Shown here in pieces: positions 1 through 11,588 of a stretch of DNA of 64,000 bases. The position numbers were made by a program, and so were the translations under genes. Numbering within the stretch: position 1 is the stretch's first letter; every line of letters starts with the position of its first letter. Source of the stretch: Mesodorylaimus sp. YZB2_4 (Eukaryota; Nematoda; Enoplea; Dorylaimida; Dorylaimidae); NCBI GenBank assembly GCA_030248295.1, contig JASANH010000239.1:186001-250000 (forward strand), given 5' to 3'. The notes beneath the pieces are model-generated. The model saw only the letters and a list, made by a program, of their open reading frames with translations. It was not told the DNA's origin and did not search any database.

Positions 1-1760
1 TGCCAAGAAACTGATGACATTTTAGCTGAAGAAATGAAAAAGAGACCATCGAACGCAACAGAAGGAAATCCTTTTTTGTGTTCCTCTATCCGCATTTTAA
101 TATTTCACAGAATCAGCGTTAAGTTGGGAATGCAAAAAGCGGGATGGGATATCCGCGGCTTAAAAATGGCGCGAAATTTGAATTTTTAGGAATTTTTATG
201 TAGTAAGATTGAAATCAGTAGCTTAAAATATGTCTGTGAAAAAGTAGGGAATACAGGAGCTTATTGGAGGCAATTTGTTAAAATTCAAATTTCGCGCCAA
301 TTTTTAAACATCACAAATACATTGGGATATGATAGAGAATTCTATTGTGCGCCGAGAACTGTACGTTTACTTGCTCTAGCTGCTTAAAAAATTGGCTTTT
401 TTTAAAGCCTATGCCAAAGCCACGTCTTCGACCAGGAATACACCTTAAATGGGCAATAACCAAAACAGAACCACCACGATAAACGTGCAAAATGTACGAT
501 CAGCTCATGGCGGAAGTTTTCCATGTCCAATGGTTTTCTATGACGTTAGTTTCATGAGCATTTCTGCCCCACCGCGCCAACCTGCGCTCCGACTTTTCAG
601 CGCCTATGAGACGGTCCCTCGCCGCGCGCGTTATCACTCCAAGCTGGCATGGGCGCAGAGGCGAGCTGAGCTGAGTTGAGTATTGTGTGAGGGAAAGGTC
701 GATAATAAGAAACCTAGGGGATGGGATGCTTGTAGCATGTGACAGGTCGTACGGACGCACGTACATTAATTATTAGCTTGCGCGGAGAAGAGAGGACCGG
801 CTTGTTCGTCTGTTGCGTGGGTTGAGAATGGGCTGCGGAAAATAGACTGGTCTGGTGGACACGACGATGTGGCGCAATGCATTGTGAGACCATTGATGGA
901 ATTTCCTTGGGCTCCAGCTGGGTTTTCAGTTTTCTGCGCGAGCGTTTTCTCTACTTCCTTGTAATTAGCCTTGACAGTTATTCTTCTCGCCAGTCGAGAA
1001 AGCTTGCATTGAGATGCTATAAACTGATATATATCAAGCGGGGATAATATAAGCCATAGAAAGGGGGCATTTCAAGAGAAATAGTCGCATCTCAATTTGT
1101 GACCCCTTGGTTGGACTCGGCAGCCCAACAGCCTTGTTATCACCGTATAAGCGGGCAACGCGCTGGTCTTCCTGTTGACATGGAATTCACACTTGGCATG
1201 TTTTATCAGGCCTATTTCGCCCAGTGTCTCTTCGTATTGCCTGCCTGTCCCTTTTCCCGTTTTATAATGAGGGAAAAGAAGCGAAAGTTCTCCACTTTTC
1301 CCCTCACCGCTTTTGCAACCTCCCCGTGTGCCCCGATCACAAGCAGCATATCTTGGAAACCTTATGCGGAGACACGCTAGAAAAATTGATTTTGCCTCTT
1401 CTTTGACGCGCGTTCCAACGAGTTTTTCTCATTCACTCGGCTCGAAGCGAGGACGAAGAGGCTCGCTTGGGTGCCTCGATAATCCATACTTGGACTGCCG
1501 GTCTGGCCTGGCCTCGACTGAAACCCTGGCTAGCTAGATGTGAGGATGCTTAGAGGAGAGTAGGTTGAGCAGAAGGGGCTTCTATTAGGTGAACATAGAA
1601 GGGCAGACTGTCACGAGCGGTCGCACCTATCGTAGCTTAGGGGGGGCTAAAAAGTTTATTCAGTCCCGAAACTTGAAAAATATCAATTTTTTCGAAAATA
1701 TACGTAAAATTTTTGTGTTTTTGAAATATATTTTATTTGAATTTCGACTAGACGGGCGAC
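1..1760. other. Intergenic, upstream of the PC2 gene
   Basis: No coding exon could be supported here. The open frames are short, overlap on both strands and lack protein-like composition. It contains one small palindromic element (160-307). The last 100 bases before the convertase start are AT-rich. I see no clear TATA box. Confidence 0.6.
160..307. repeat. Short inverted-repeat element with GCGCGAAATTTGAATTT arms
   Basis: The left arm (160-186) begins TTAAAAATGGCGCGAAATTT. The right arm (280-307) is its reverse complement with one extra T. The arms flank about 93 bases of unrelated spacer. This fits a very small MITE or a hairpin. The arm motif recurs through the window (see findings). Confidence 0.65.
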
Positions 1761-4700
1761 ATGTTATTCTCGGTGGCAGTCGCGTGCACGTTCGCATTTT
1801 GGTGCGCCACGACAACGGTAACGTGCACGAAATCGGACGTGTTCACGAATAGTTTCTATGTGAAACTCGACCAACCGGGCAAAGAAAACGCGCATCGAAT
1901 CGCCAAACGGAACGGGTTTATCAATGTGGGACCGGTAAGTCGAGGCTAGGTGATGAGGTGATAAGTCGTGTCCGACATCCCACGGGTATACTGATAAGAA
2001 ACTTATCACTTATCCCTTTCATAAAAACTACTCAGGTTTTCTACGCGAGTGTGCAACTACTGACTGATAAAGAACTGATAAGGGGCAGAGTCATATAAAT
2101 CATCCGCCCGCTCAGCTGTCACTGATAAGCGGTAAGATAAAATTCAACTGTGATCAGTTGCGATAAAACTACACACGCATGCCTACTCATGGTATTGATA
2201 TCGTACTGATAACGTTCTGATAAGGGTTATATGTATTCTTATCAGTTATCGCTCTGACCCTGCTCACTAGCGCTGATTCCTTGTCAGGTACTGAGCTCCG
2301 AATACGAATGGCACTTTATCAAACCGGCATTGCCCAAGGCCAGGACGAAGCGTAGTGTTCACAGCCACCGATCGCTGTTCCGCGACCCAGCTGTCGTCCA
2401 TGTGGAACAGCAGGCAGGCTACAAACGATTGAAACGAGGATACCGCCCCTTGCAACAACAATTGAAAGCTTTGGACTTCGCCCCTCTCCAATCGCCCAAT
2501 GATCCCTTGTATCCTTATCAGTGGTATTTGGTGAGTGATAAGGCTTATCAGCCGAGTTCAAGCGTTGATTGCACCATTTTCTAGAAAAACACGGGTCAAG
2601 GCGGTGGGAAAGCGCGATTGGACTTGAACGTCGAAAAAGCGTGGGCACTTGGGTACACGGGCAAAAATATCACCACTGCGATTATGGATGACGGTAAGGC
2701 CACTCCTAAAACCATTTTTAGAAGTGATAGTTAATCGATGATCAAATGTTCTAGGCGTTGATTACATGCACGCCGATCTAAAAGACAATTTTGTAAGTAC
2801 CGATTTTTAAAAGGGACCATCTCCATAATAATTTTTTAATTTTCAGAACGCGGAGGCCAGCTATGACTTTAGTAGCAACGATCCATATCCGTACCCTAGG
2901 TACACCGATGACTGGTTTAATAGCCACGGTACGCGATGCGCTGGCGAAATTGCTGCCGTTCGTGACAACGGCATTTGCGGCGTTGGCGTCGCGTATAATT
3001 CGAAAATTGCGGGTAAGCAAAATTTTTTGAAATTTTCTGCAAAAATACAGTTCTGACATAATTGGTTGACTTAGGTATTCGAATGTTGGACCAGCCCTAC
3101 ATGACCGACCTGATCGAAGCCAATTCCATGGGCCATGAGCCGAACTTGATCGATATCTACTCGGCGAGCTGGGGACCAACTGACGATGGAAAGACTGTGG
3201 ATGGCCCCCGCAATGCCACCATGCGAGCCATCGTCAAGGGAGTGAATGAAGTAAGCCCCTGTTCTTTGTCACCCACCGGACTTACGAAGACAACCACTTC
3301 AAACAGGGTCGACACGGACTCGGCAACATCTTCGTGTGGGCCAGCGGCGATGGTGGCGAGGATGACGATTGCAACTGTGACGGATACGCAGCCAGCATGT
3401 GGACCATTTCCATCAACTCTGCCATCAATGATGGCGAGAATGCCCACTACGACGAAAGCTGCAGTTCCACCCTGGCATCCACGTTCAGCAACGGAGGCAA
3501 GAACCCCGAAACTGGCGTGGCCACCACCGACCTCTACGGACAGTGCACCAAGAGCCACAGCGGAACGTCCGCCGCCGCCCCAGAGGCTGCCGGTGTGTTC
3601 GCGCTGGCTTTGGAAGCCAAGTAAGAGCATTCTGTACTGCAACCCGGGCTTCACTACTAAGCATGCTCACCACGTGACCTGGAAACACTTGACCCCTCGA
3701 TTACTTCATCTTGGGACCATCTCATAAGATGCACCAGGCCTGAGGACTACCTCATAATATTCACTCATCCTAGACACCATCTCATAAGATTCGCCAAGCC
3801 TTAGGACCATCCCCTAAGAATCACTAAACCTGGTGACCATCTAATAAAATCCATTAAACCTAGGGAGCAGTTCCCAAAATAAAAAAATACGTCGATCATC
3901 CTCCAAGATTCACTAAGCCGAGGGACCATCTCCAATAACTCCTTAAACGTGGGGGCATCTCCTAAAATCCAAGAATCTTGAGTTCAAATTCAAGTTTAAG
4001 TTTTACTGTGGTCCTAGGCAGCTTGCGCTTGAGACTCACAAAGCCTGGGAACCATCCCATAGGATTCACTAAACCTGGGGATGGAACATCTCCATCAAAA
4101 ACCTTGAGACCATCTTCCAAGATGCACTAACCGTGGGAACCATCTCCTGAGATTAAAAAAAACCTTGGCCATATAACCAGCTGTTCGCTTAATCATGACC
4201 AGATACCCTGACCCACGAAAAGAACAGGACAAAGCACGGGGGCATGCATCAAAGTACTTCTACCCTTGGGTACCCTAACATCTAAGATCCAAGAATGGCC
4301 TTTGGCTACTTAACACGGTACAGTATAATTTTTAAAAATTCCAGCCAACAATTGACATGGCGCGATCTGCAACATCTGACCGTCCTGACCAGCAGCCGCA
4401 ACTCGTTGTACGATGGCCGCTGCCGCGAGATGCCTGACCTCGGACTGGTTGACAACACTGAACATCGTGTCGACTCCAACGTAAGTCATCTTATCTGAGC
4501 TGAATCGGTGTTGTAATCCTTGCGCCCGGTAGGTCATGGCGACTTGGGGGGGGGGGGGGGGAAGTTTAACCGATCTCCCCTGGTTGGAAAACGTCAACCC
4601 GTCGAGTTGATGTTTCAGTCGCAGACATAGTCGCAAGACTTGATTGCTCCTGAGGCTGTCAGGCTCGGTATTTTCTAAAACAAGAAAGTCAAAAACCAAC

Positions 4701-5808
4701 TTTTTTAGAACTGCTCGCATTTCGAATGGCAAATGAACGGTGTCGGGTTGGAATACAACCATTTATTCGGTTTTGGTGTTTTGGACGCCGCCGAAATGGT
4801 TTTGTTAGCCCGCTCTTGGAAGACGGTCCCTGCTCGTTACCACTGCGAAGCTGGTAGTTTGATGGAACCAAAGTAAGAAACCTCAAATCTAGATGATTTC
4901 TTATCTGAAACTTTAAATTTCTTAGGCGCATTCCGAGCCATGGAAATGTGATCATGGAAATCAGTACAGACGCCTGCACTGGATCGGATACGGAAATCAA
5001 TTATCTGGAACACGTTCAGGCCGTCATTAGTTTGAACAGCACGCGTCGCGGTGACGTGACTTTGTACCTGATCTCGCCCACTGGAACACAATCAGTCATT
5101 TTGACACGCCGCCCCAAGGATGATGACGACAAGGATGGATTCACCAACTGGCCCTTCATGACCACCCACACCTGGGGAGAAAACCCGCGCGGAAAATGGC
5201 GTCTGGTAGCCCGTTTCCAAGTAAGCCACTCTGCCAGCCCAGGTTGCTGACTCCCCTTTGTGCTTTTCGAGCAGCCAAAGTGATACCAGCAGACTTTTTA
5301 ACAGCAGCCTTCCTTAATGGAAGATTGAAAAATCATTCTTGAACAAAATGCACGAAGCAAAACCAGTGCAAAAATTTCTCTTGTGTTGTTATTGTGTTAG
5401 CCGTGCTTCTCACGCGCTCGCCGTCATTTTCTCTGGTGCTTTGAGACATGAAAATGAGCTTAAGGAACCTTGACTGGCTCAAGGCTATCACTGATCAATC
5501 ACTGATCAGGCTATTAAATCATCAAAATATACCCATATTTGACTGTAGTCGGTCATATCTCAGCCAAATCTGAAATGCACGGCTAATAGAAAACCTCCAC
5601 AAGAATACTCTTACTCTCAAAACTGCGCTTGCTTTTTTTACAGGGTCCAAAAGTTCAAGAAGGTTGGATCAATCGTTGGACGTTGATGTTGCACGGAACT
5701 CGCGACCCACCCTACGCTGGTATCGAGCCATTAGCTGGACACGTGAATTCGAAGCTGCAAGTTGTGCAACGCGCCCACAAACGAATGGTGGCCGCCGCAC
5801 AGGCTTGA
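1761..5808 (+). CDS. egl-3: Proprotein convertase 2 (PC2/EGL-3), 11 exons, 659 aa
   Basis: A kexin-type subtilisin protease that cleaves neuropeptide and prohormone precursors after dibasic sites in dense-core vesicles. Exons: 1761-1934, 2288-2530, 2585-2693, 2755-2792, 2847-3012, 3075-3250, 3307-3620, 4345-4480, 4709-4872, 4926-5220, 5644-5808; all phases close. Residues 1-22 look like a signal peptide. The propeptide has RTKR at 77-80 and a KRLKR site ending at 108 just before the mature domain. The catalytic triad is Asp174 (MDDG), His215 (HGTRC) and Ser390 ([12 protein letters not shown]). The oxyanion position is Asp317 in ASGDGG; furin and PC1 have Asn there, so this is diagnostic for PC2. 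A P domain follows to about residue 630 and the tail is short. Mammalian PC2 needs the chaperone 7B2; no 7B2 gene is in this window. Length and spacing fit PC2 well (human 638 aa). Introns 1 and 2 carry a GATA-site cluster. Confidence 0.95.
1959..2551. promoter_or_regulatory. Cluster of TGATAA (GATA-factor) sites in introns 1-2 of the PC2 gene
   Basis: Exact TGATAA occurs at 1959, 1992, 2065, 2076, 2123, 2207 and 2218 on +, and near 2003 and 2239 on -. Three more lie at the end of exon 2 and in intron 2 (about 2515, 2536, 2545). Several are the extended form ACTGATAAG (1990, 2074, 2121 and 2238 on -). Two six-mer strands would give well under one site by chance over 600 bases. ACTGATAAG is the site bound by nematode intestinal GATA factors of the ELT-2 type. 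Enhancer function is inferred. Confidence 0.6.
3713..4155. repeat. Decayed intronic minisatellite in PC2 intron 7
   Basis: Intron 7 (3621-4344) holds about a dozen diverged copies of a 31-36 base unit, of the type GGGACCATCTCATAAGATTC followed by ACTAAACCT. Copies differ by many substitutions and small indels, so the array is old. It accounts for most of the length of this otherwise short-intron gene's longest intron. Confidence 0.7.
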
Positions 5809-7733
5809 AAGCGATCGTGACGAGGAGCCCGACCGGAGAGAATGGAAAAAAAGCCTCGCGAATAATACAGTATATTCAAATATTTCTAGATTTTTCTTCT
5901 TACAGGAAAGTGATAATTTTTACTGTTCCTTTCACAGGTAGTTTTTGAAACATTCTGTTACATTCCAATGAACGAGGCATCTCGAGGATATAATTACGTC
6001 CTACATTTGATAAAGTCGATGTAAATGAGCTTATGTGAGGCATTAAAAAAATTGGTGGGATTCTCTCAAGGGCTCCCCTTCTTGCCCAATTCTAATCGAG
6101 TTCCAACCTCATCTCTGCTTGTACTCTCTCGTACCTTCCGCTTTGCTTCTCCTTCCAATCAATCATATGGATGCGACTCATAAAAAAACCTTGCCTGTCA
6201 AACCCGTGTGAAAAATCGAAGGCGAATTCACACGTTCATGTCACATGCGGGATTTCAAATTTCCCGCGCTCGGCTGCTTATGACATAGTTTTATGGCAGC
6301 TATGCTCGAGGGGGGCGTCTCAAAAGCAAAAATCTGCTTCAATCGTGTTTTATTTTTTCGTTTTCGCTGGAAAACGACGCTTGAGAAAAAGAATTTGATA
6401 ACAAACGAAATAGGTCTTTGATCGCTAGACTTTCACGACGGCTGCAAGGCTAGATTTTTTTCACACACTCGCATTTTACCACCTGCATCGACCTCAAAAT
6501 CAATCGCCCCTTTAAACAGGCGAAGAATCGAAGGCGAATTCACACCATAGTATATCCATGATTCACACTCACATATCAGGTGTGGAGTTTGAAATTTTCC
6601 GCGCTCGGCTGTTTATAACAACATTAAATGGAAGATGTGCGCGGGGGCGTATAGAAGCTAAAATTTGATTAGAGTCCTTTTTTATCGTTCTTGGCTTTCA
6701 AAGGTCGCGTATTCAAGTGAATTTGATACCAAACGAGAAGAACGTTTTTTTGGTGTTTTCCTGACGGAGCTGTAGTCGTTAGACTTTCGATGGCTGCCAG
6801 GCTGGATTTTTTGCCCACACCCGCATTTTACTTCCTGTATTTCCCTGAAATCAATCGTCTCTATCAAACACCGGCGAAAAATCGGAAGCGAATTAACACT
6901 CACATAGCACATACAGAATTTCGGATTTCCCGCGCTCGCTGCTTATGACATACTTTAATGGCAGATGTGCGGGGGCGTTTCAAAAGCGAAAATATGTTTC
7001 CTTTTTCAATCGCGTTGGCTGTGAAATGTCGCTCGATCGAAAGAACTTGATATCAAGCGAGAAAAACTTTTTTTGTTGGTGTTTTCCCAACAGGTCGTTG
7101 GACTTTCGACGGCTGCTAGGGGCTGGATTTTTTATGGGGCCGTATTAGGTCTAACTGTAAGTGCGGGTACTGTCGACGGTTTATGTAGATCTTTGCTCGT
7201 AATTTCTGATTTCCCCCTTGCATTTTTGGATCTAAAATGAGTTTTCCCGAACCCGCACTTGACAAACACTCTTTTACTTTGGCAGTACAAACCAACATTT
7301 ACCACTCACATGCCCGGATCTATTCTGAGTAGTAAAATTACATGCCACTTCCATTCAGCTCGTTCAAACCTGACTATTTTCACGTGTTATCTTGTCTATT
7401 GCACGGGAAACCAACACAGACAACACAGAATACAGGAGGTACCGTACTTACAAGAGAAATATAGGAAATTAGAAACGACAAAAGGACTCGAGCAGAGCAG
7501 AGTTCAATCTTTCAAATCTTGCGATATGAAATCGCCAACTAGCGACTGAATGAGAAATGAAAAATTGTTCGAATCATAGTTCGTAACTCTTGTAAAATTT
7601 TTTAAAGTTTTTGGAGTTTTTTGAATAATTGGGGGCAATGAAGGAAACTATGAAAAATCATTTCCATCCTCTACAAATAATTAAATTGCAAAATTTTTAG
7701 GAAAATTCTCCTTTTTTCGCATTAATCGAAAAC
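5809..7733. other. Intergenic between convergent PC2 and membrane-protein genes
   Basis: The two genes converge on this stretch. No exon could be supported. It contains a three-copy tandem repeat (6205-7135). The rest is AT-rich unique sequence. Confidence 0.6.
6205..7135. repeat. Three diverged tandem copies of a 315-350 bp unit
   Basis: Copies begin near 6211, 6526 and 6876. Each starts with an AATCGAAGGCGAATTCACAC-like segment. Each continues through CCGCGCTCGGCTGCTTATGA-like sequence, a GGGGGCGT box, a run resembling TTGATACCAAACGAGAAGAA, and ends with a GACTTTCGACGGCTGC-like box followed by T-rich sequence. Divergence is high (roughly 20-30% by eye), so the triplication is old. It is probably a multiplied MITE, and related CTTATGACA boxes occur at 15.8 and 16.0 kb. 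Confidence 0.65.
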
Positions 7734-8966
7734 TTATGGTGGAATGCTAGCGAATCGATTAGGATCTGGCGGGCCCCCCATGCCGCCCATGCCTGCACCA
7801 TATGCACCCACATTTGGTGCAGTGGCCTGCTGGGCGGCCAGATTGCCAGCGTAACCGAGACCAGCAGCAGCCACTTGTTCGGGGGGCGTGTGCTGGAAAG
7901 TTTTCAGAATATAGCATACTGCTAGTACGGCGTAACATAAAGCTGAAATTTGAAAAATGATATCAAATTACAAAGGTTAAGTGGAAATTGGATTTTTTCT
8001 TGCTTACCAACAACGACTGCGAATGGGGCTGCAGCACCCAACAAAAAACAGAGTATTGTGCAAATCAAATAGAATACACCACGTTTCCAAGTGTCCAAAC
8101 GAAGGAAGAAATGCCAAACTACGCAAAATCGCCCTTCTGCTCTGAAATTGAACAGAAAAGTTAAATTTAGGACCCAAGTTTTTTGTACTTAAACAACTGG
8201 CATATAAAAAATTAAGCAATAAATATTCTTAAAATCGAATGTTGAAAATTCCATACTTTTTACACTTCGAGATTTTAATCCTGATAAGTAAATTAAAAAA
8301 TTTAAATTTCATGTAAGAAGGAATTAAATAAATTTTACGGCTTCAACGTTCAAGATTTAAAATTCTCAAAATATCACTTTTCTCGTGGAAAAATTGCAAA
8401 ATCTAAGGAAACTTACGGACAAAAGGTGCACTTGCTAATAAGCCAGCTAAATTCGAGTAAAGTCGTTGGAAAAGCGAATATTCTAAAAAGTCTTTTTGTA
8501 TATGAAAAGAACAATAAAATTTTATAACTTACAATAAAACAATTCCCAAAAGTGCGTAGGTAGCGCTCATCACCAATTGCAAAGCGGCAGCCCAGACCAC
8601 TAAAAAGTGTGCGAACTTCATGTGGGCTTTGTGTTTTTAAGTTAGCCGCGCGTTTCACAAGCTCTCATATTTGTGTAAAAGGATATTATTGGCTGCTAAT
8701 AAATAGTTTTTCCCCATCATTTGCGAGTTCATGCTTTTCATCCAAAATTTTTAGCTGGTTAAACGCTTTAAAGAGAAAGCTATGATATTTGCGAAACACA
8801 CGGCTAACAGAAAATTTTCGCGTTGAAAGCATAATTTTAGGTTCTTACAGAGAACTGTTAGTGGTCCCAGAATTAATCTCGTCGTGCTAATATAACGTAA
8901 AAATGGCCATCTGTAAGTGGTGTCGGTACCATCGGGCTGGGTGACAGCACTTTTTGCATTTCCCAT
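7734..8966 (-). CDS. Four-helix membrane protein, putative N-myristoylated, 206 aa, 5 exons
   Basis: Family not recognised with confidence. Exons on the - strand: 8966-8849, 8626-8533, 8482-8417, 8141-8008, 7942-7734; phases are consistent. The acceptor of exon 2 (after ACAAAG) is the weakest splice call. The protein starts MGNAKS, which fits the N-myristoylation consensus (Gly2, Ser6). Hydrophobic helices lie at about 43-60, 61-78, 106-124 and 124-139. A small Cys-containing loop (CTFC) lies between helices 2 and 3, and Trp/Arg-rich residues precede helix 3. The C-terminal 60 residues are Ala/Gly/Pro-rich and probably cytosolic. Helix spacing and the acidic residue at the end of helix 2 vaguely recall TMEM72-type proteins; I hold that at about 0.2. 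Start chosen as the first ATG in frame; no TATA box seen. Confidence 0.7.
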
Positions 8967-11588
8967 TTTTGTCTTCACAAAATATTATTTCTACTCGTTA
9001 TATGAAAATATCCGAGAACAATGTTGACTAAGCGATAGGGAGCGAGTTCATGGACAATTTCATTGACGTCGTATGTGTCGGCAAGAATGTGAATTGTATA
9101 CCTGTCAAGCGAGGCGGGCCTGTGTACGCGATCTGGTGTGCTAGCGGGAGACGACCTAGCCTGCCATCTAGGGAAAAGAGGGAAGCTCGCTTCGATGCCT
9201 CGGCCTGGTTATTGGCCAGAGGAAGGCTCGTTGAAGAATCAATACTGCTCCAAGCCGAGGTCGAACACGGGTTCTAGCAGCTACGCACCCAGAATCAATA
9301 CTCCTCCCCCCCCCCCCTTCATACGTACGATTGCAGAGGGGATACTCGGGATCGAATGTTTGCTGGTGCTGGTTGGAAAGTGAAAAATGTAGATTTAGAA
9401 TACTCAAAGAAAGGAATTAAAACTTGTGTTTTCAAAAATTTTATTGCCAAGGTAGGAAGCAGAGATAACATGGGCGGGGGGGGGGGTGAGAGAATTACAT
9501 GTGCGGCTTCCGTGCCATGAAATTGAGCAGCATGCCATTGGGGCATCGAGAATCTCAAAATAAGATTGACCCCTACGGCTCGCATCAGGTGATGTTCGCA
9601 GTCCAGCCATGGCTGCCTTGAGGTGGCGCGGTTTGTGGTCTGCAGTCACACTTGGTTATAAAAAGAGAGCAGGCTTTCGAGCGGTATCGGCTTGATGCTT
9701 AAGGGAGACCTGAGGACGTATTCCAGAAGCGTTTTCCAGCGAGATTTTCCAGTGAGGTGACTGGATTCTAGTGAGATGACTGCGTTTGCTATTACAGAAA
9801 CAATTGCAGTCACATAGTTCCAGTCACTGAGCCCGATAATACAGTCGCTGCGCAAAAAATACCTAAACGCTATTCCATAAAACTTTGTCGCTTGGAAAGT
9901 CCAGTGAACTAAAGTATCGAAGGTGGCTGGGAAAAATCTTCAGGTGCTCTCGATCGCCTGAAACTGTTTTCCAGCGAGCTTTTACCAAATATAAACAGTA
10001 GAGTTTTGCTGTGAGTTGTCCCAATGGCAGAGCAGAGATATGGCGGTCAATGCGAGGGAGGATTTTTTCAGGTTTCCAATGAAAGGAAGGAGGTGCGGGA
10101 ATTTTAGGACCACAGAAAAACACTTCAGACAATTTCAGAAGTGTACAACTGCCCAATTGATTGAGCCCATGTTATTGATGTAGCAAGTGCGTCTTCAGCA
10201 CCAGTTCGGATCTGATTGTAAAATAAAAGAGAAACTGATCGTTTTACATCCACATACTGTACTGTAACGTTTGTCTCGCATGATTTTCCGCCTAGCCGCA
10301 GTGGTGTTCAGCTTAGTTTTGACATCGATCGGGCGATCCAAGTAGTAGGTGGTCAACAGTCCAGGCAATAGACAGATCCTCTGCACTTCAAAAAAAGAAA
10401 AGAGCTTCAACCTTCGATGACAATTTACACGTGATAAGCACAGGTTCGATTCTCCCACCCAGCTCCACAAGCATAACATTCCGTAGATTCCATCATACCT
10501 GGCTAAACTCCAGTGCATATACTCTTGAGATGGAACATTCGTACTTTTGTTTGGCACTTGGAGCTCTCCTAGAAGCGTCATCGAAGAAGGGAGGAAGTCA
10601 TGTGAAAAGGTGCAAAATTTTTAGAAAAATGAATGTAAGAAGTGCAGGAGTAGGAAGGAATAAACGTGAGAAAGGGGGGGGGTGGAAGATAGAAGAAATC
10701 ATGACCTGCAATTTATTTTCTCTACTTTTACCTGACATTCACACTCATCTCTCTCCAGCCGCTTCGAACACCCCTGAAATCACTATTGCGACGTTGCACT
10801 CTGCGTGCGTATCTACTTACAAACCGTAGGTGATAGCAAAATGCACGCGGAAGTCCCTGGAATATGCGAGCCTTGTCACCAGAAAATCACAACGACCCCA
10901 TTTTATTTATGGAATAGGCGCAAGAAGTAAGGCCTTTCTACAGTCACCTCAATTGACTTTCACAGCGAGCTCAGTGAAATAAGTCACAGTCGCCTCATTG
11001 AAAAGTTACAGTCATCACGCTGGAATTTTCCGTTCATGTCACTATTTTCTAGCGAGCTTTCTGGAATACGGCCTCTGGTTCAGAGCATAAGGTATCCCCC
11101 ACTGGTCGTTTCCCCTTGTCTGCTCTGGTATGAAATCGATTCACGATCACTGAGATATGTGATGCCCGTAGCACCAGTATTTGAAAAATGTGCCTACTCA
11201 AATTTTTGACCCTTCGTTTAGAACTAACGCACATGCACGAATCGTTATCATTTATTCTAGAACATGTGAAACGCTTTCTTCCATCAGCCTATTGTTTCTG
11301 CATGTGTCTTTCAGTGCTTAAGGGCAGTCTACTCTGCTTTGCTGGAGGTACAGTATAATCATCATTATCATTGATCCTACTGTAAATTCCACTTAGCGTT
11401 AAAATGAACTTAGAAAAAGATAAATGTTAATATACAAATAATGATTTTTTCAAAAATCACAATCGAAAAATTGTGGACCAGCCAGTGCATCTGTGATCAC
11501 AGAGACTAGAAATGCCTTTCGACGTCGAGTTGCTCGCCCATTTGGTAGAATACGGGTCCTAACACGTTCTGTACGCCTAGTTGCACGC
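8967..11588. other. Intergenic with a possible decayed transposon
   Basis: No exon supported. Poly-C and poly-G tracts lie at 9306-9317, 9476-9486 and 10674-10682. Near-matching inverted segments of the type CGTATTCCAGAA occur at about 9714 and, reversed, at about 11075. Both are accompanied inward by short repeats resembling CCAGTGAGGTGACTG (9740-9960 and 10945-11030). This suggests an old inverted-repeat element of about 1.4 kb. Confidence 0.4.

Noticed and set aside
9050-9660. Coding potential in overlapping frames
   Set aside because: Frames on both strands are interrupted by homopolymer tracts and have no family signature or splice context.
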